Below are positions 24,930 to 34,147 of a stretch of DNA of 36,213 nucleotides, in pieces. Each line of letters opens with the position of its first letter. Position 1 is the first letter of the stretch. Both the position numbers and the translations under genes were made by a program. Below the pieces are notes generated by a model. It was not told the origin of the DNA, ran no database searches, and worked only from the letters and a program-made list of their open reading frames with translations. Source of the DNA: Parabacteroides goldsteinii (GTDB lineage Bacteria; Bacteroidota; Bacteroidia; Bacteroidales; Tannerellaceae); the NCBI RefSeq assembly GCF_015550595.1, contig NZ_JADNBB010000046.1, forward strand, positions 1 to 36,213. Direction: 5' to 3'.

Positions 24930-27900
24930 ATGAATGTTATAAAAAACGTAATTAAGACAGAGCGTAAAAATACAAAATTTTATGCAACGAACTTATTACT
25001 TGCATTAAGTTTTATCTTTTTAACTACCTTGTCTGCGAATGCCCAAACAGGAACAGTTAACTTGAAATTAGACAATGTGACATTATCCCGTCTTTTTCAG
25101 GAAGTAGAAAAGCAATCAACTTATCGTTTTTCTTACAGAGATGCAGATTTGACAGGTAAGGATCCTGTTACAGTATCAGTAAAAGATCAATCTTTAAAAA
25201 AGCTATTGAATGATATTTTATCAAAGCGTGGTTTACATTATCAGGTATCTGGTGATAAGATATTAGTAACTATTCTTCCCGCAGGAACGAAAAAGTCGAC
25301 TGCAAAGAAAAATGTAAGCGGTGTTGTTGTTGATGAGAAAGGTGAACCTATTATTGGTGCGAATGTTTCGGAAAAAGGGACGACTAATGGAACAATAACT
25401 AATATGGATGGTCAATTCTTTTTGGAAGTAGGGGATAACAGTGATTTATTAATCTCGTATATCGGTTATAATGGACAGGTGTTGCAGGTGGAAGGAAAAG
25501 ATATCTTTCATGTAACGTTGAAAGAAGACACTCAAACGTTGGACGAAGTGGTGGTAGTCGGCTATGGCACAATGAAGAAAAGTGATTTGACAGGTTCTGT
25601 ATCTTCGGTAAAAGTAGATGAGTTAAAAGAAGGCATAGGAACATCTGTGGATCAGTTACTTTTTGGAAAAAGTGCAGGTGTGAGTGTTATACAAAACAGC
25701 GGTGAACCGGGTGGTGGATTTTCGATCAATATTCGTGGAGCTAGTTCTATCAATGCCGGGGTTGAGCCATTGTATGTAATTGATGGTGTTCCTATCGATA
25801 ACTCCCGTGCAGTAGAGTCCGGTTCTATTGTGGGGTTTAATAGTAACCGTACTCCCCGTAATCCGATGTCTTCCATTAATCCGGCAGATATTGAATCGTT
25901 AGAAATTTTGAAAGATGCTTCTGCCACAGCAATATATGGTTCAAGAGGAGCCAATGGTGTTGTTTTGATAACAACAAAATCGGGAAAAACAGGAAAACAG
26001 CAGATTAGTTATTCCGGTTCAGTCAGTATTTCCAGTCCTGCTAAAAAACTGGATTTGTTGAATGCTACTGATTATAAAAGAGTATTGAATGCTATTATTG
26101 ATGAAGGTGGAGAAAGCGATATTTATCGTGTTGGTGATATTCAAAACAACGGTTTAGGCACAGACTGGCAAGACGAAGTTACGAAACAGAATGCAATCAG
26201 CCATGAACATCAACTGTCGTTTACCGGAGGTAACGAAAAAACCTTTTATTATGCCTCGTTGAACTATGCCAATCAGGATGGTATCGTTAAGAATACGAGT
26301 TTTGAACGTTGGGGCGCTCGTTTGAATTTGAAGTCGAATATCAACAGCCGTTTGACAATCAATTTTAATGTGACTGGTAGCTATGTGAAGGATCGTTTTA
26401 CTGCTAACGGCTATGGGGTAAATGCTGAAGCTGGTGTTTTGTATGCTGCTTACAACTACGACCCGACTCTTGCCGTAAAGGATGAAGAAGGTAATTATGT
26501 TCGCTCTACGATTCTTTCTGTTGATAATCCTGTAGCTATTCAGGAAGGAATGACGTCCCATTCAGATACTTATCGTGTATTGGCTTCTGCTTACGGTGAA
26601 TATCGTATCATTGATGGATTGACAGCCAAACTTAGCTTAGGTTCGGATTTTGTAAATGAGAATAGAAAGAATTTTATTTCGAGTTTGACACAGTATGGAG
26701 AAGATTATGGAGGTATTGGTTCTAACCAAAATTCAGAAAAAAGTAACTACATCATTGAGGGGACATTGAACTATAACAGGACAATTAATGATAAACATTC
26801 TGTAGGCGGTTTGTTCGGTATGAGTTATCAACGATTTGTTAATGCAAGTATGAATAGTCGTGCTGCTGGTTATCCTGATGAATCGTTAGGTGCAGATAAT
26901 TTAGGCTTAGGTAACCAGGAGACTTTTAGAATTACAAATTCGGTAACAGGGAATCGGTTAGCATCTTATATTAGCCGTTTAAATTATGGATTTGATGATA
27001 GATATTTGGCTACCGTTACTTTCCGTGCTGATGGTTCTTCTCGTTTTGGAGCAAATCACCGTTTCGGATATTTCCCTTCAGCAGCATTAGCATGGAAATT
27101 ATCAAATGAGTCCTTCTTAAAGTCTATTAATGCTATCTCGTTACTGAAAATGAGATTGAGTTGGGGACGCACAGGAAATCAGGAAATAGGTAATTATCCG
27201 GCTCTCAGTACATATAGTTCAGGTAATTCTGCTATATGGAACGATCAGATTGTTACAGGTACTAAACCGTCGAAGATTCCTAATCCCGATTTAAAATGGG
27301 AAACAACAGATCAGTATAATGTCGGAATCGATTATGGCTTCTTCAATAATCGGGTAAATGGTAGTCTGGATTATTTCTGGAAGAAGACGACGGATATGCT
27401 GTTGGAACTTCCGATTCCTGAGTCAACGGGTTATAGTAATCAACTAACGAATATCGGTCGTATAGATAATCGTGGTTTTGAACTCGCCTTAAATACGATT
27501 AACATTGATAGTCCGGATTTTGGTTGGAATTCAAATTTTACGTTTTCTATAATGAAAAATAAAGTAAAGGATTTGGGAGGAATAGATGAAATTGTGATTG
27601 GTGCAGGTTATACCCATGTCGATCAAGTCGCTATTCGTCGTCCGGGAGTCCCTTTGAATTCCTATTATGGATATGAAGTGGCTGGTGTATGGCAGGTCAA
27701 TAATGATTACAGTAAAATGAAAGAGGACTATGTCCCTGGTGATTTAAAATATGTGGATCAGAATGGCGATGGAGTAATTGATGATAAAGACCGTGTGGTT
27801 TTAGGAGATTCATTCCCTGATTTTTCATGGTCTTTCGGTAATACCTTTACTTATAAGAATTTTGGTCTTTATGTTTTCTTTGAAGGTGTTCAGGGTGTTG

Positions 27901-28307
27901 ATATGCTGAATGGAAATTTAATTGATAATTATTTTCCGATTAGTTATAGACGCAATAAGTTCTCTGAACTGTATTTAAACAGATGGACTTCGGATAATCC
28001 CACAAATCAATATCCATCGTTCGTTAATCCGCTGAAGTTTGGGCGTAAAGTATGTAATTCGAATACGATATCGGATGCATCCTACGTACGTCTTAAGACA
28101 ATCCGTTTAAGTTATACATTCCCTAATGTATCAAAAGTTATCGGGACATTGCAAGTTTATGCAACGGCTGAAAATCTCTTTACATGGACTGATTATATTG
28201 GACTTGATCCAACCTTAAATTCGAATAATAACTCGAATTTCCGCATGGATTTCAACTCTTATCCAAGTGCAAGAACATATATGTTTGGAGTAAAATTAGA
28301 TTTTTAA
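24930..28307 (+). CDS. SusC-like TonB-dependent outer-membrane transporter with STN domain, cassette B
   Basis: A 1125-residue receptor: signal region 1-39 (ending SANAQ), STN domain (about 43-115), CarboxypepD_reg-like domain (about 128-200: VSGVVVDEKGEPIIGANV), TonB-box region DEVVVVGYG (205-213), plug (INIRGASSINAGVEPLYVIDG; LKDASATAIYGSRGANGV) and barrel ending MFGVKLDF. It should import the cassette B ligand and signal its presence to FecR. Codon choice is more AT-rich than in cassette A, suggesting a separate origin rather than a local tandem copy. Confidence 0.94.
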   Translation: MNVIKNVIKTERKNTKFYATNLLLALSFIFLTTLSANAQTGTVNLKLDNVTLSRLFQEVEKQSTYRFSYRDADLTGKDPVTVSVKDQSLKKLLNDILSKRGLHYQVSGDKILVTILPAGTKKSTAKKNVSGVVVDEKGEPIIGANVSEKGTTNGTITNMDGQFFLEVGDNSDLLISYIGYNGQVLQVEGKDIFHVTLKEDTQTLDEVVVVGYGTMKKSDLTGSVSSVKVDELKEGIGTSVDQLLFGKSAGVSVIQNSGEPGGGFSINIRGASSINAGVEPLYVIDGVPIDNSRAVESGSIVGFNSNRTPRNPMSSINPADIESLEILKDASATAIYGSRGANGVVLITTKSGKTGKQQISYSGSVSISSPAKKLDLLNATDYKRVLNAIIDEGGESDIYRVGDIQNNGLGTDWQDEVTKQNAISHEHQLSFTGGNEKTFYYASLNYANQDGIVKNTSFERWGARLNLKSNINSRLTINFNVTGSYVKDRFTANGYGVNAEAGVLYAAYNYDPTLAVKDEEGNYVRSTILSVDNPVAIQEGMTSHSDTYRVLASAYGEYRIIDGLTAKLSLGSDFVNENRKNFISSLTQYGEDYGGIGSNQNSEKSNYIIEGTLNYNRTINDKHSVGGLFGMSYQRFVNASMNSRAAGYPDESLGADNLGLGNQETFRITNSVTGNRLASYISRLNYGFDDRYLATVTFRADGSSRFGANHRFGYFPSAALAWKLSNESFLKSINAISLLKMRLSWGRTGNQEIGNYPALSTYSSGNSAIWNDQIVTGTKPSKIPNPDLKWETTDQYNVGIDYGFFNNRVNGSLDYFWKKTTDMLLELPIPESTGYSNQLTNIGRIDNRGFELALNTINIDSPDFGWNSNFTFSIMKNKVKDLGGIDEIVIGAGYTHVDQVAIRRPGVPLNSYYGYEVAGVWQVNNDYSKMKEDYVPGDLKYVDQNGDGVIDDKDRVVLGDSFPDFSWSFGNTFTYKNFGLYVFFEGVQGVDMLNGNLIDNYFPISYRRNKFSELYLNRWTSDNPTNQYPSFVNPLKFGRKVCNSNTISDASYVRLKTIRLSYTFPNVSKVIGTLQVYATAENLFTWTDYIGLDPTLNSNNNSNFRMDFNSYPSARTYMFGVKLDF

Positions 28308-28327
28308 TATGATTAATATAATATCTT

Positions 28328-29803
28328 ATGAAACGATTATCAATATATCTGCTCACAATATCTGCTTTATCTCTATTTTCGGGATGTGAGGCTCTATTGG
28401 AAGAACCTGTAAAATCAGAATATACAGAAAGTACGTTATTATCATCCAAATCCGGACTCGAATCTCTTTTAGCTGATGCGTATAGTAGAGGCAATGATAT
28501 TCGAAATATAGTGAAACGTTCGGATATGACAACTGACATTTTAACTCAAAGTGGTGGTGGTGAAAATGGAAATTGTGTTCCATTGATTAACTTTCGTTGG
28601 GATCCGTCTAACACTTTGGAGGCTTTTAGTTGGATGCAATATTGGGAAATGGTACGTAATGCAAACATCGTATTGGATAATATACCTAACGCTTCAGGCT
28701 TTACAAATGAAGATGAAAAAGTTTATATGGAGGCTGAGGCACGCTTTCTTCGGATTGATGCCTACTATTATTTATGGGATCAATACGGCCCAATGCCTAT
28801 TCGTCGAAGTGTAGATGATCCACTGGAACTATCCAGAGCTTCTGATGAAGAATTCTCAGAATTTATGGAAACTGAGTTGATTGATATTATAAATAACATT
28901 TACCCGGCTGATAGTGAACCTGCTTATGGAAGAGCGAACAAAGGGGCTGCATTGGGTTTCTTATGTTTGTGGTACCTGAACACACATCAATGGCAAAAAT
29001 GTTTAGACACAGCTCAAGAAATCATAGATGGTAAAGCTGGTAAGATGTATGAGCTGTTTAGTGACTATAATATGCTGTTTGCCTTGGAAAATGAAAGAAA
29101 TAATGAATTTATATGGACAATGACTTGCTTGGCTAATAGTGGATCGACAAATATTCTATTAGCAACAGACTTACCTTTAGGTTTTAAAGAGGGTATAGAT
29201 GGCTATTTGGAAGGTGTTGTAAATACTAAGTGGTCGAATTTTGCTTCTAATTATAGACTTTACGATGATTTCTACTATAGCTTTGATGAGAATGACTTGC
29301 GAAAAGGACGAATAGTAACAAAGTACAAAGACTCGAATGGAAAAACAGTGGATTTATTGGACGCTTCTCATAAAGATGATACGAGAGCTATTAAGTTTCC
29401 ACCTGATCCGGCTGCATCCGGCAATGCTCATGGCAATGATTTCCCACTTATTCGCTATGCCGAAATATTATTGGCAAAGGCTGAAGCTTTATTAGAGCTG
29501 AAAGGTGTAAATCAAACTAGTATTGATTTGGTTAATCAGATACGAAATAGAGCGGGACTTTCGAATTTTTCCTTAAGTGATTTTTCGACCAAAGAGGCTT
29601 TGTTAGAACAAATATTGAATGAGCGTAAATGGGAGTTTTGGCATGAAGGGAAACGTCGTCGTGACTTAATTAGGACGAATAAATATATTCAATGTGCACA
29701 TGATCGTGGAATTCCTAACGCTAAAGAGTCCCATGTTTGGTTCCCGATAAAACAGTCGGCCATAGATGCCAATCCTTTGCTGAAACAAAATGATGGATAT
29801 TGA
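28328..29803 (+). CDS. SusD/RagB-like ligand-binding lipoprotein, cassette B
   Basis: A 491-residue surface lipoprotein with lipobox FSGC (Cys20), a SusD-like helical core (EARFLRIDAYYYLWDQYGPMPI) and the C-terminal RagB/SusD part (ILNERKWEFWHEGKRRRDLIR) ending NPLLKQNDGY. It partners the SusC encoded 20 bases upstream. It is about 60 residues shorter than the cassette A SusD, within family range. Confidence 0.94.
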   Translation: MKRLSIYLLTISALSLFSGCEALLEEPVKSEYTESTLLSSKSGLESLLADAYSRGNDIRNIVKRSDMTTDILTQSGGGENGNCVPLINFRWDPSNTLEAFSWMQYWEMVRNANIVLDNIPNASGFTNEDEKVYMEAEARFLRIDAYYYLWDQYGPMPIRRSVDDPLELSRASDEEFSEFMETELIDIINNIYPADSEPAYGRANKGAALGFLCLWYLNTHQWQKCLDTAQEIIDGKAGKMYELFSDYNMLFALENERNNEFIWTMTCLANSGSTNILLATDLPLGFKEGIDGYLEGVVNTKWSNFASNYRLYDDFYYSFDENDLRKGRIVTKYKDSNGKTVDLLDASHKDDTRAIKFPPDPAASGNAHGNDFPLIRYAEILLAKAEALLELKGVNQTSIDLVNQIRNRAGLSNFSLSDFSTKEALLEQILNERKWEFWHEGKRRRDLIRTNKYIQCAHDRGIPNAKESHVWFPIKQSAIDANPLLKQNDGY

Positions 29804-29828
29804 TTTATAATCAAGATTGTGTAAAATG

Positions 29829-29865
29829 GGAATGGGGTTATTTGATTATATCAGCACTCCATTCC
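29829..29865 (+). promoter_or_regulatory. Intercistronic hairpin between susD and the first sulfatase
   Basis: GGAATGGGG (29829-29837) pairs with CTCCATTCC (29857-29865), one G-T pair, followed by a weak TGTCTTAT tract. It could be a partial terminator or RNA processing site that lowers sulfatase expression relative to SusC/SusD. Confidence 0.45.
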
Positions 29866-29895
29866 TGTCTTATATGAACTATAAATAGAGACAAA

Positions 29896-31452
29896 ATGAA
29901 ACATTATTTATATACATCTTTAATTCTGGCGGGCTGGGCTACTACAAGTATAGTTGCTCAATCAACTAAACCGAATATTGTATTGATTATTACAGATCAA
30001 CAGCGAGCAGATCTTTGCGGACGTGAAGGTTTTCCTCTGCCGGTTACTCCTTATGCCGATTCGTTAGCTACTCAATCTGTATGGTTTAATAAAGCATATA
30101 CATCTGCTCCTGCAAGTGCTCCTGCCCGTTGTTCCTTACTGTCAGGAAGATACCCAAGTGCGACTCATGTGCGAACGAATCATAATATTCCTGATGTGTA
30201 TTATGAGAAAGATATGTTGGATATGTTGAAAGAGAATGGGTATCATACGGCTTTGATCGGTAAAAACCATACATATCGGAAAGCAAATACGGCATTTGAT
30301 TATTTCGTTGGATACGGACATCGTGGTAAAGATAAACCGGAAACAAGCGATGAAAAAGCATTTGCCCAATTCTTAAATAAAGAAGTACCGGGGCATTATT
30401 TGAAACCTGCACCATTCTCGGTGGAACAACAACAACCTTATCAGATTGTGAGTCATGCATTAGAATGGATACAGCAACAAAAAGATTTTCCTTTTTTTAT
30501 TCAAGTGTCTATTCCTGAACCTCATACCCCCTCTCAGGTATGCGATCCTTATTTCTCTATGTTTCCACCGGAAGATTTGCCTCTACTTCTGACTTCCCGT
30601 AAAGACCTGGAAAAGAAAGGTGAGAAATATATGGCATTGGCAGCATTGGAAGATAAGGCATGTCCGAATCTGCAACAAGAAATATCCCAGTTAAGAAGTA
30701 TCTATTTAGGTATGGTTCGTATGATTGATGATCAAATGAAACGTTTGGTGGAGGGAATAAAATCATATGGACTGGATGATAATACGCTGTTTATTATCCT
30801 TTCCGATCATGGAGATTATTGTGGAGAATACGGAATTATCCGTAAAGGAGCGGGTGTAGCCGAGTCTCTTACCCGTATACCAATGATTTGGGCAGGATAC
30901 GGAATTAAACCTCAGAAACAGCCAATGGATGCACATGTGTCGATAGTCGATATATTCCCAACGCTTTGTAGTGTCGTTGGTGCTGAAATACCCATAGGTG
31001 TCCAGGGACGTAGCCTTTGGCCTATGCTGAAAGGTGAGGATTATCCTCGTGAAGAGTTTTCTAGTATTATGGTGGAACAAGGATATGGAGGAGAAGATTT
31101 TACATTGGATGAACCTCTGACTTTTGAAGAGGCAGGTAGTTGTAAAACTGGTGTAGAAGGGAGTTTTGACGGTTTGAATGCTTGGACACAAAGCGGTTCT
31201 TTGCGGATGGTTCGTAAAGGAGACTGGAAACTAGCTATGGACAATAACGGACGGGGGGAACTATATAATCTGAAAGCGGACCCTTCCGAAATAAATAATC
31301 TGTTCGGCGATAAAAAATATATATCCGAACAACTTGATCTGCTGAAAGAATTACTAACTTGGAACATTCGTTTGCAGGATCCTTTGCCTATACCTCGTGG
31401 ACAATACCCATTCAAACGAAATCCATATAATTATCATAGAAGTATACCATGA
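29896..31452 (+). CDS. S-type sulfatase 1, secreted
   Basis: A 518-residue sulfatase (S1 family) with signal peptide 1-21 (ending IVAQS). The catalytic motif is SAPAR with Ser74, to be oxidised to formylglycine by an anaerobic sulfatase-maturating enzyme, which is not in this window. Metal and active-site regions include IITDQQRADL (Asp34, Gln35) and ILSDHGDYCGEYG near residue 300. It removes sulfate from sulfated sugars; the exact subfamily and linkage are not readable by eye. It overlaps the next sulfatase by 4 bases. Confidence 0.93.
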   Translation: MKHYLYTSLILAGWATTSIVAQSTKPNIVLIITDQQRADLCGREGFPLPVTPYADSLATQSVWFNKAYTSAPASAPARCSLLSGRYPSATHVRTNHNIPDVYYEKDMLDMLKENGYHTALIGKNHTYRKANTAFDYFVGYGHRGKDKPETSDEKAFAQFLNKEVPGHYLKPAPFSVEQQQPYQIVSHALEWIQQQKDFPFFIQVSIPEPHTPSQVCDPYFSMFPPEDLPLLLTSRKDLEKKGEKYMALAALEDKACPNLQQEISQLRSIYLGMVRMIDDQMKRLVEGIKSYGLDDNTLFIILSDHGDYCGEYGIIRKGAGVAESLTRIPMIWAGYGIKPQKQPMDAHVSIVDIFPTLCSVVGAEIPIGVQGRSLWPMLKGEDYPREEFSSIMVEQGYGGEDFTLDEPLTFEEAGSCKTGVEGSFDGLNAWTQSGSLRMVRKGDWKLAMDNNGRGELYNLKADPSEINNLFGDKKYISEQLDLLKELLTWNIRLQDPLPIPRGQYPFKRNPYNYHRSIP

Positions 31453-32822
31453 ATAAAACAGTTTTACTAGTAGCAGCAAGCTGTGGTTTAGTCTATACGA
31501 TGGATGCGACAGGCCAGCAGCAAAAGCCCAATATAATCATTGTTTATACCGATGATATGGGAATAGGCGATTTATCATGTTATAACAGCGGCTGGGTAGC
31601 CACCCCTAACATCGATAAACTAGCCTCGCAAGGCTTGAAGTTTAATCATTATTACACTTCGTCGCCGGTGAGTTCTCCGTCCCGTGTGGGGCTGACCACC
31701 GGGATGTTCCCTACGGAGTGGGGTATTAATACTTTCCTGCATGAACGGAAAGGGAATGCCGATTGTGAACAATGCGATTATCTGGATAGCAATGCCCCTA
31801 CGATGGCCAAATCACTGAAAGCGGCCGGCTATGCAACCGCGCATATCGGGAAATGGCATATGGGAGGGGGCCGCGATGTAGACGATGCACCACAAATCCC
31901 CCAATATGGTTTCGATGAATATGTGACAACTTACGAAGGACCGGATCCCGATCCCCTGATCACAGCATCCAATTGGATCTGGAGTGAAAAAGACAGCATC
32001 CAGCGTTGGGACCGTACGGCCTATTTTGTAGACAAGACTCTGGATTATCTGGCCCGTCATAAAGATAAACCCTGTTTCGTCAACCTTTGGCCGGACGATA
32101 TGCACGATCCGTGGATTCCTTCATCCGGTTTTTATCCGATATCGGAGTCCTGGGCAACGCGTAATAACTTCGTAGCCGTCTTAACCCAATACGATAAACA
32201 GATCGGGCGTTTGATGGAAGGACTGGAACGATTGGGAATCAGTGAAAATACCTTGGTAATCTTCACCAGTGACAATGGGGCGCTGCCTACTTTCGATAAC
32301 GCACGTACCAACGGCCTGCGTGGTTCCAAGAACAGTATCTACGAAGGAGGTGTCAATATGCCTTTTATAGTTTGTTGGCCCGGAACAATCAAAGGTGGAG
32401 CAACAGACAACGAGAGTGTGATCAACGCAGTAGACCTTTATCCCTCTTTGTGCCGTATCGGAGGAGCGAGGTTGATCGACGGTTTTGAATACAGCGGTGA
32501 AGATATGAGTCAGGCTCTGTTAGGAATAAAACCTCAGAAGCGAAGCAAAGATATGATGTGGGATTTCGGACGTAACAAATATTTCAATAAACCTCAGAAG
32601 AAACAGCGTAGTCCGCATCTTGGTATCCGTCGGGACAACTGGAAGTTATTGGTAGACTCGGACGGAAAGAATATCGAACTTTACGATATAGTACTGGACC
32701 CGCACGAAACTACGGATCTTTCAGCTAAACATCCGGAGCTTTGTTCAGAGTTAAGCCGGAAGGTAATCGACTGGTACTTTACGAAAAGGAAGGTGCGTAC
32801 GAAAGAGAACAGCAAGAATTAA
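31449..32822 (+). CDS. S-type sulfatase 2, secreted
   Basis: A 457-residue S1 sulfatase with an N-terminal signal (1-22), the metal-binding IIIVYTDDMGIGDLSCYN stretch (Asp35, Asp36), the S-type motif SSPSR with Ser75 as formylglycine precursor, and FTSDNGALPTFDN further on. The start ATG overlaps the stop of sulfatase 1 (ATGA), pointing to coupled translation. Its codon use is more GC-rich than sulfatase 1, so the two did not arise by recent duplication. The start of a third sulfatase lies 14 bases after its stop. Confidence 0.93.
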   Translation: MNKTVLLVAASCGLVYTMDATGQQQKPNIIIVYTDDMGIGDLSCYNSGWVATPNIDKLASQGLKFNHYYTSSPVSSPSRVGLTTGMFPTEWGINTFLHERKGNADCEQCDYLDSNAPTMAKSLKAAGYATAHIGKWHMGGGRDVDDAPQIPQYGFDEYVTTYEGPDPDPLITASNWIWSEKDSIQRWDRTAYFVDKTLDYLARHKDKPCFVNLWPDDMHDPWIPSSGFYPISESWATRNNFVAVLTQYDKQIGRLMEGLERLGISENTLVIFTSDNGALPTFDNARTNGLRGSKNSIYEGGVNMPFIVCWPGTIKGGATDNESVINAVDLYPSLCRIGGARLIDGFEYSGEDMSQALLGIKPQKRSKDMMWDFGRNKYFNKPQKKQRSPHLGIRRDNWKLLVDSDGKNIELYDIVLDPHETTDLSAKHPELCSELSRKVIDWYFTKRKVRTKENSKN

Positions 32823-32836
32823 TAAATAACAGTCGT

Positions 32837-32849
32837 ATGAATAAAATTA
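32837..32849 (+). pseudogene. First codons of sulfatase 3, cut off by the transposon
   Basis: ATG AAT AAA ATT A is the severed start of the third sulfatase. Its last 8 bases (TAAAATTA, 32842-32849) are the left copy of the target-site duplication. Joined to 36051 onward it gives one open frame starting [19 protein letters not shown]. Confidence 0.85.
32842..32849. repeat. Target-site duplication, left copy (TAAAATTA)
   Basis: Identical 8-base sequence flanks both ends of the element (32842-32849 and 36043-36050). Eight bases is the usual duplication length of IS1595-family transposition. Confidence 0.92.
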
Positions 32850-32874
32850 GGTAATTATATACGTTCTAACCCTA
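32850..32874 (+). repeat. Left terminal inverted repeat (25 bp)
   Basis: Identical to the reverse complement of 36018-36042 over all 25 bases; similarity stops at base 26. Confidence 0.95.
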
Positions 32875-32893
32875 TCAAAATTATTTAGACTCA

Positions 32894-32978
32894 TTACAAA
32901 TTTCAATACACCTTAATTTATTTGTAATAAGATTGTTGGCGGATTTTTTAGAACTTTTTAGCTCTAAAATTCGCCAAT
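32894..32978 (+). repeat. Subterminal inverted repeats in the transposase leader
   Basis: TTACAAAT (32894-32901) pairs with ATTTGTAA (32920-32927). Next, TTGGCGGATTTTTTAGA from about 32935 pairs imperfectly with CTAAAATTCGCCAA ending about 32978. A third small stem, CCCAAA / TTTGGG (33015-33036), abuts the transposase start. These may be transposase-binding or expression-limiting structures. Confidence 0.5.
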
Positions 32979-33037
32979 TTTTCTATTTGCCCAAAACTTC
33001 CCAAAGTTACTAACCCCAAATACTAAAAATTTTGGGT

Positions 33038-33952
33038 ATGAAAACTAGTGACTTTAAATCGTTGGCTGATCTCTTCCTTGCATTCCCTACAGAGGAATCA
33101 TGCATAGATTATCTTGAGAAAACCCGTTGGACAAATGGAGTTATTTCTCCTTTTGATTCAACATCTAAAGTCTATAACTATGGTAATGGAAAATATCGTT
33201 GCAAGAATACTGGAAAGAACTTCAATGTCAAAACAGGAACTCTATTTGAAGCAACAAAACTTCCATTAAAGAAATGGTTTATCGCAATATGGCTTGAATC
33301 GTCCCATAAGAAAGGTATATCTTCCATTCAATTATCCAAAGATATAGGTGTTACCCAAAAGACTGCATGGTTTATGCTTCAACGTATTCGTGAATGCTTC
33401 TTCAGCGAAAACCAAAGTAAGTTAGACGGAGACGTAGAACTGGATGAAACTTTCGTTGGTGGTAAGAACAAAAATCGTCACCGTAACAAAAAAGTAAAGA
33501 ACTCCCAGGGGCGTAGTTTCAAAGATAAAACTCCAGTGCTAGGAATGCTGCAAAGGGGGGGAAACGTGGTGTGCCGTGTAGTAAAGAGTACGTCTAAGAA
33601 ACATTTAACAGCTCCTATACTTAGAACTGTAAAAAGAACCTCAACGTTATATACAGATGAATGGTGTGGTTATGATACTGTAGGTAAAGTTTATACGCGC
33701 AATATTGTAGACCACGGTCATGGACAGTATGTAAACGGAGACGCTTACACAAATAACATTGAAGGTTTTTGGGGTATAGTAAAAAGAAGCATTATTGGCA
33801 TTTACCATAAAACTAGCCGGAAACACCTTCATCGATATATGAATGAGTACGTATTCCGTTATAATACTCGTAAAATTAGTGAGGTTGAACGATTTAATTT
33901 GTTACTTTGTAACTTAGAATATCGTATAACCTATAAACAATTGATAAAATGA
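33038..33952 (+). CDS. IS1595-family (ISXO2-like) transposase
   Basis: A 304-residue DDE transposase. The N-terminal part, normally a zinc ribbon, has YRCKNTGKNFNVKTGTLFE but lacks the paired cysteines. A helical segment follows (KKGISSIQLSKDIGVTQKTAWFML), then the catalytic core: first Asp in VELDETFVGG, second Asp in LYTDEWCGYD, and the third acidic/Asn region in TNNIEGFWGIVKRS, followed by the family's HLHRYMNEYVFRYN. The ATG at 33038 is chosen over an in-frame TTG at 33032 inside a small stem. The frame is intact and the element may still be mobile. Confidence 0.93.
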   Translation: MKTSDFKSLADLFLAFPTEESCIDYLEKTRWTNGVISPFDSTSKVYNYGNGKYRCKNTGKNFNVKTGTLFEATKLPLKKWFIAIWLESSHKKGISSIQLSKDIGVTQKTAWFMLQRIRECFFSENQSKLDGDVELDETFVGGKNKNRHRNKKVKNSQGRSFKDKTPVLGMLQRGGNVVCRVVKSTSKKHLTAPILRTVKRTSTLYTDEWCGYDTVGKVYTRNIVDHGHGQYVNGDAYTNNIEGFWGIVKRSIIGIYHKTSRKHLHRYMNEYVFRYNTRKISEVERFNLLLCNLEYRITYKQLIK

Positions 33953-34110
33953 AAAATAAATTTTGGGTAAACATGAAAGACGCAAAGAAGGTTATTCCAA
34001 TAGAATTTCGTTCAGAGGAAGTCAAAGCGGAAATTCCGGTGGACTTTGATATAGTTATCAAAAAGACATTGTCATATACCCCCAAAAAGAAAGAAAAGGG
34101 TATCAAATAG
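33949..34110 (+). CDS. 53-residue ORF coupled to the transposase
   Basis: A short reading frame whose ATG overlaps the transposase stop (ATGA at 33949-33952), a classic coupling arrangement. The product is 53 residues, starting MKNKFWVNMKDAKKVIP, with an acidic middle (EFRSEEVKAEIPVDFD) and a very basic tail (PKKKEKGIK). No domain is recognised. The terminator overlaps its last codons, so coding and termination ends coincide. It may modulate transposition; that is inference. Confidence 0.6.
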   Translation: MKNKFWVNMKDAKKVIPIEFRSEEVKAEIPVDFDIVIKKTLSYTPKKKEKGIK

Positions 34111-34124
34111 TTTCTGATACCCTT
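34096..34124. terminator. Bidirectional terminator after the transposase operon
   Basis: Perfect 10-bp arms AAGGGTATCA (34096-34105) and TGATACCCTT (34115-34124), with A-rich sequence before and T-rich sequence after, between the transposase operon and the convergent cargo genes. Confidence 0.8.
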
Positions 34125-34147
34125 CTTATTTCTTATTCACAAATCAA

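Noticed and set aside
33038-33300. Loss of the zinc-ribbon cysteines in the transposase as a sign of inactivation
   Set aside because: The rest of the protein is intact with all catalytic motifs, and I recall Bacteroidetes IS1595 transposases with the same cysteine-less N-terminus, so it is probably lineage-typical.
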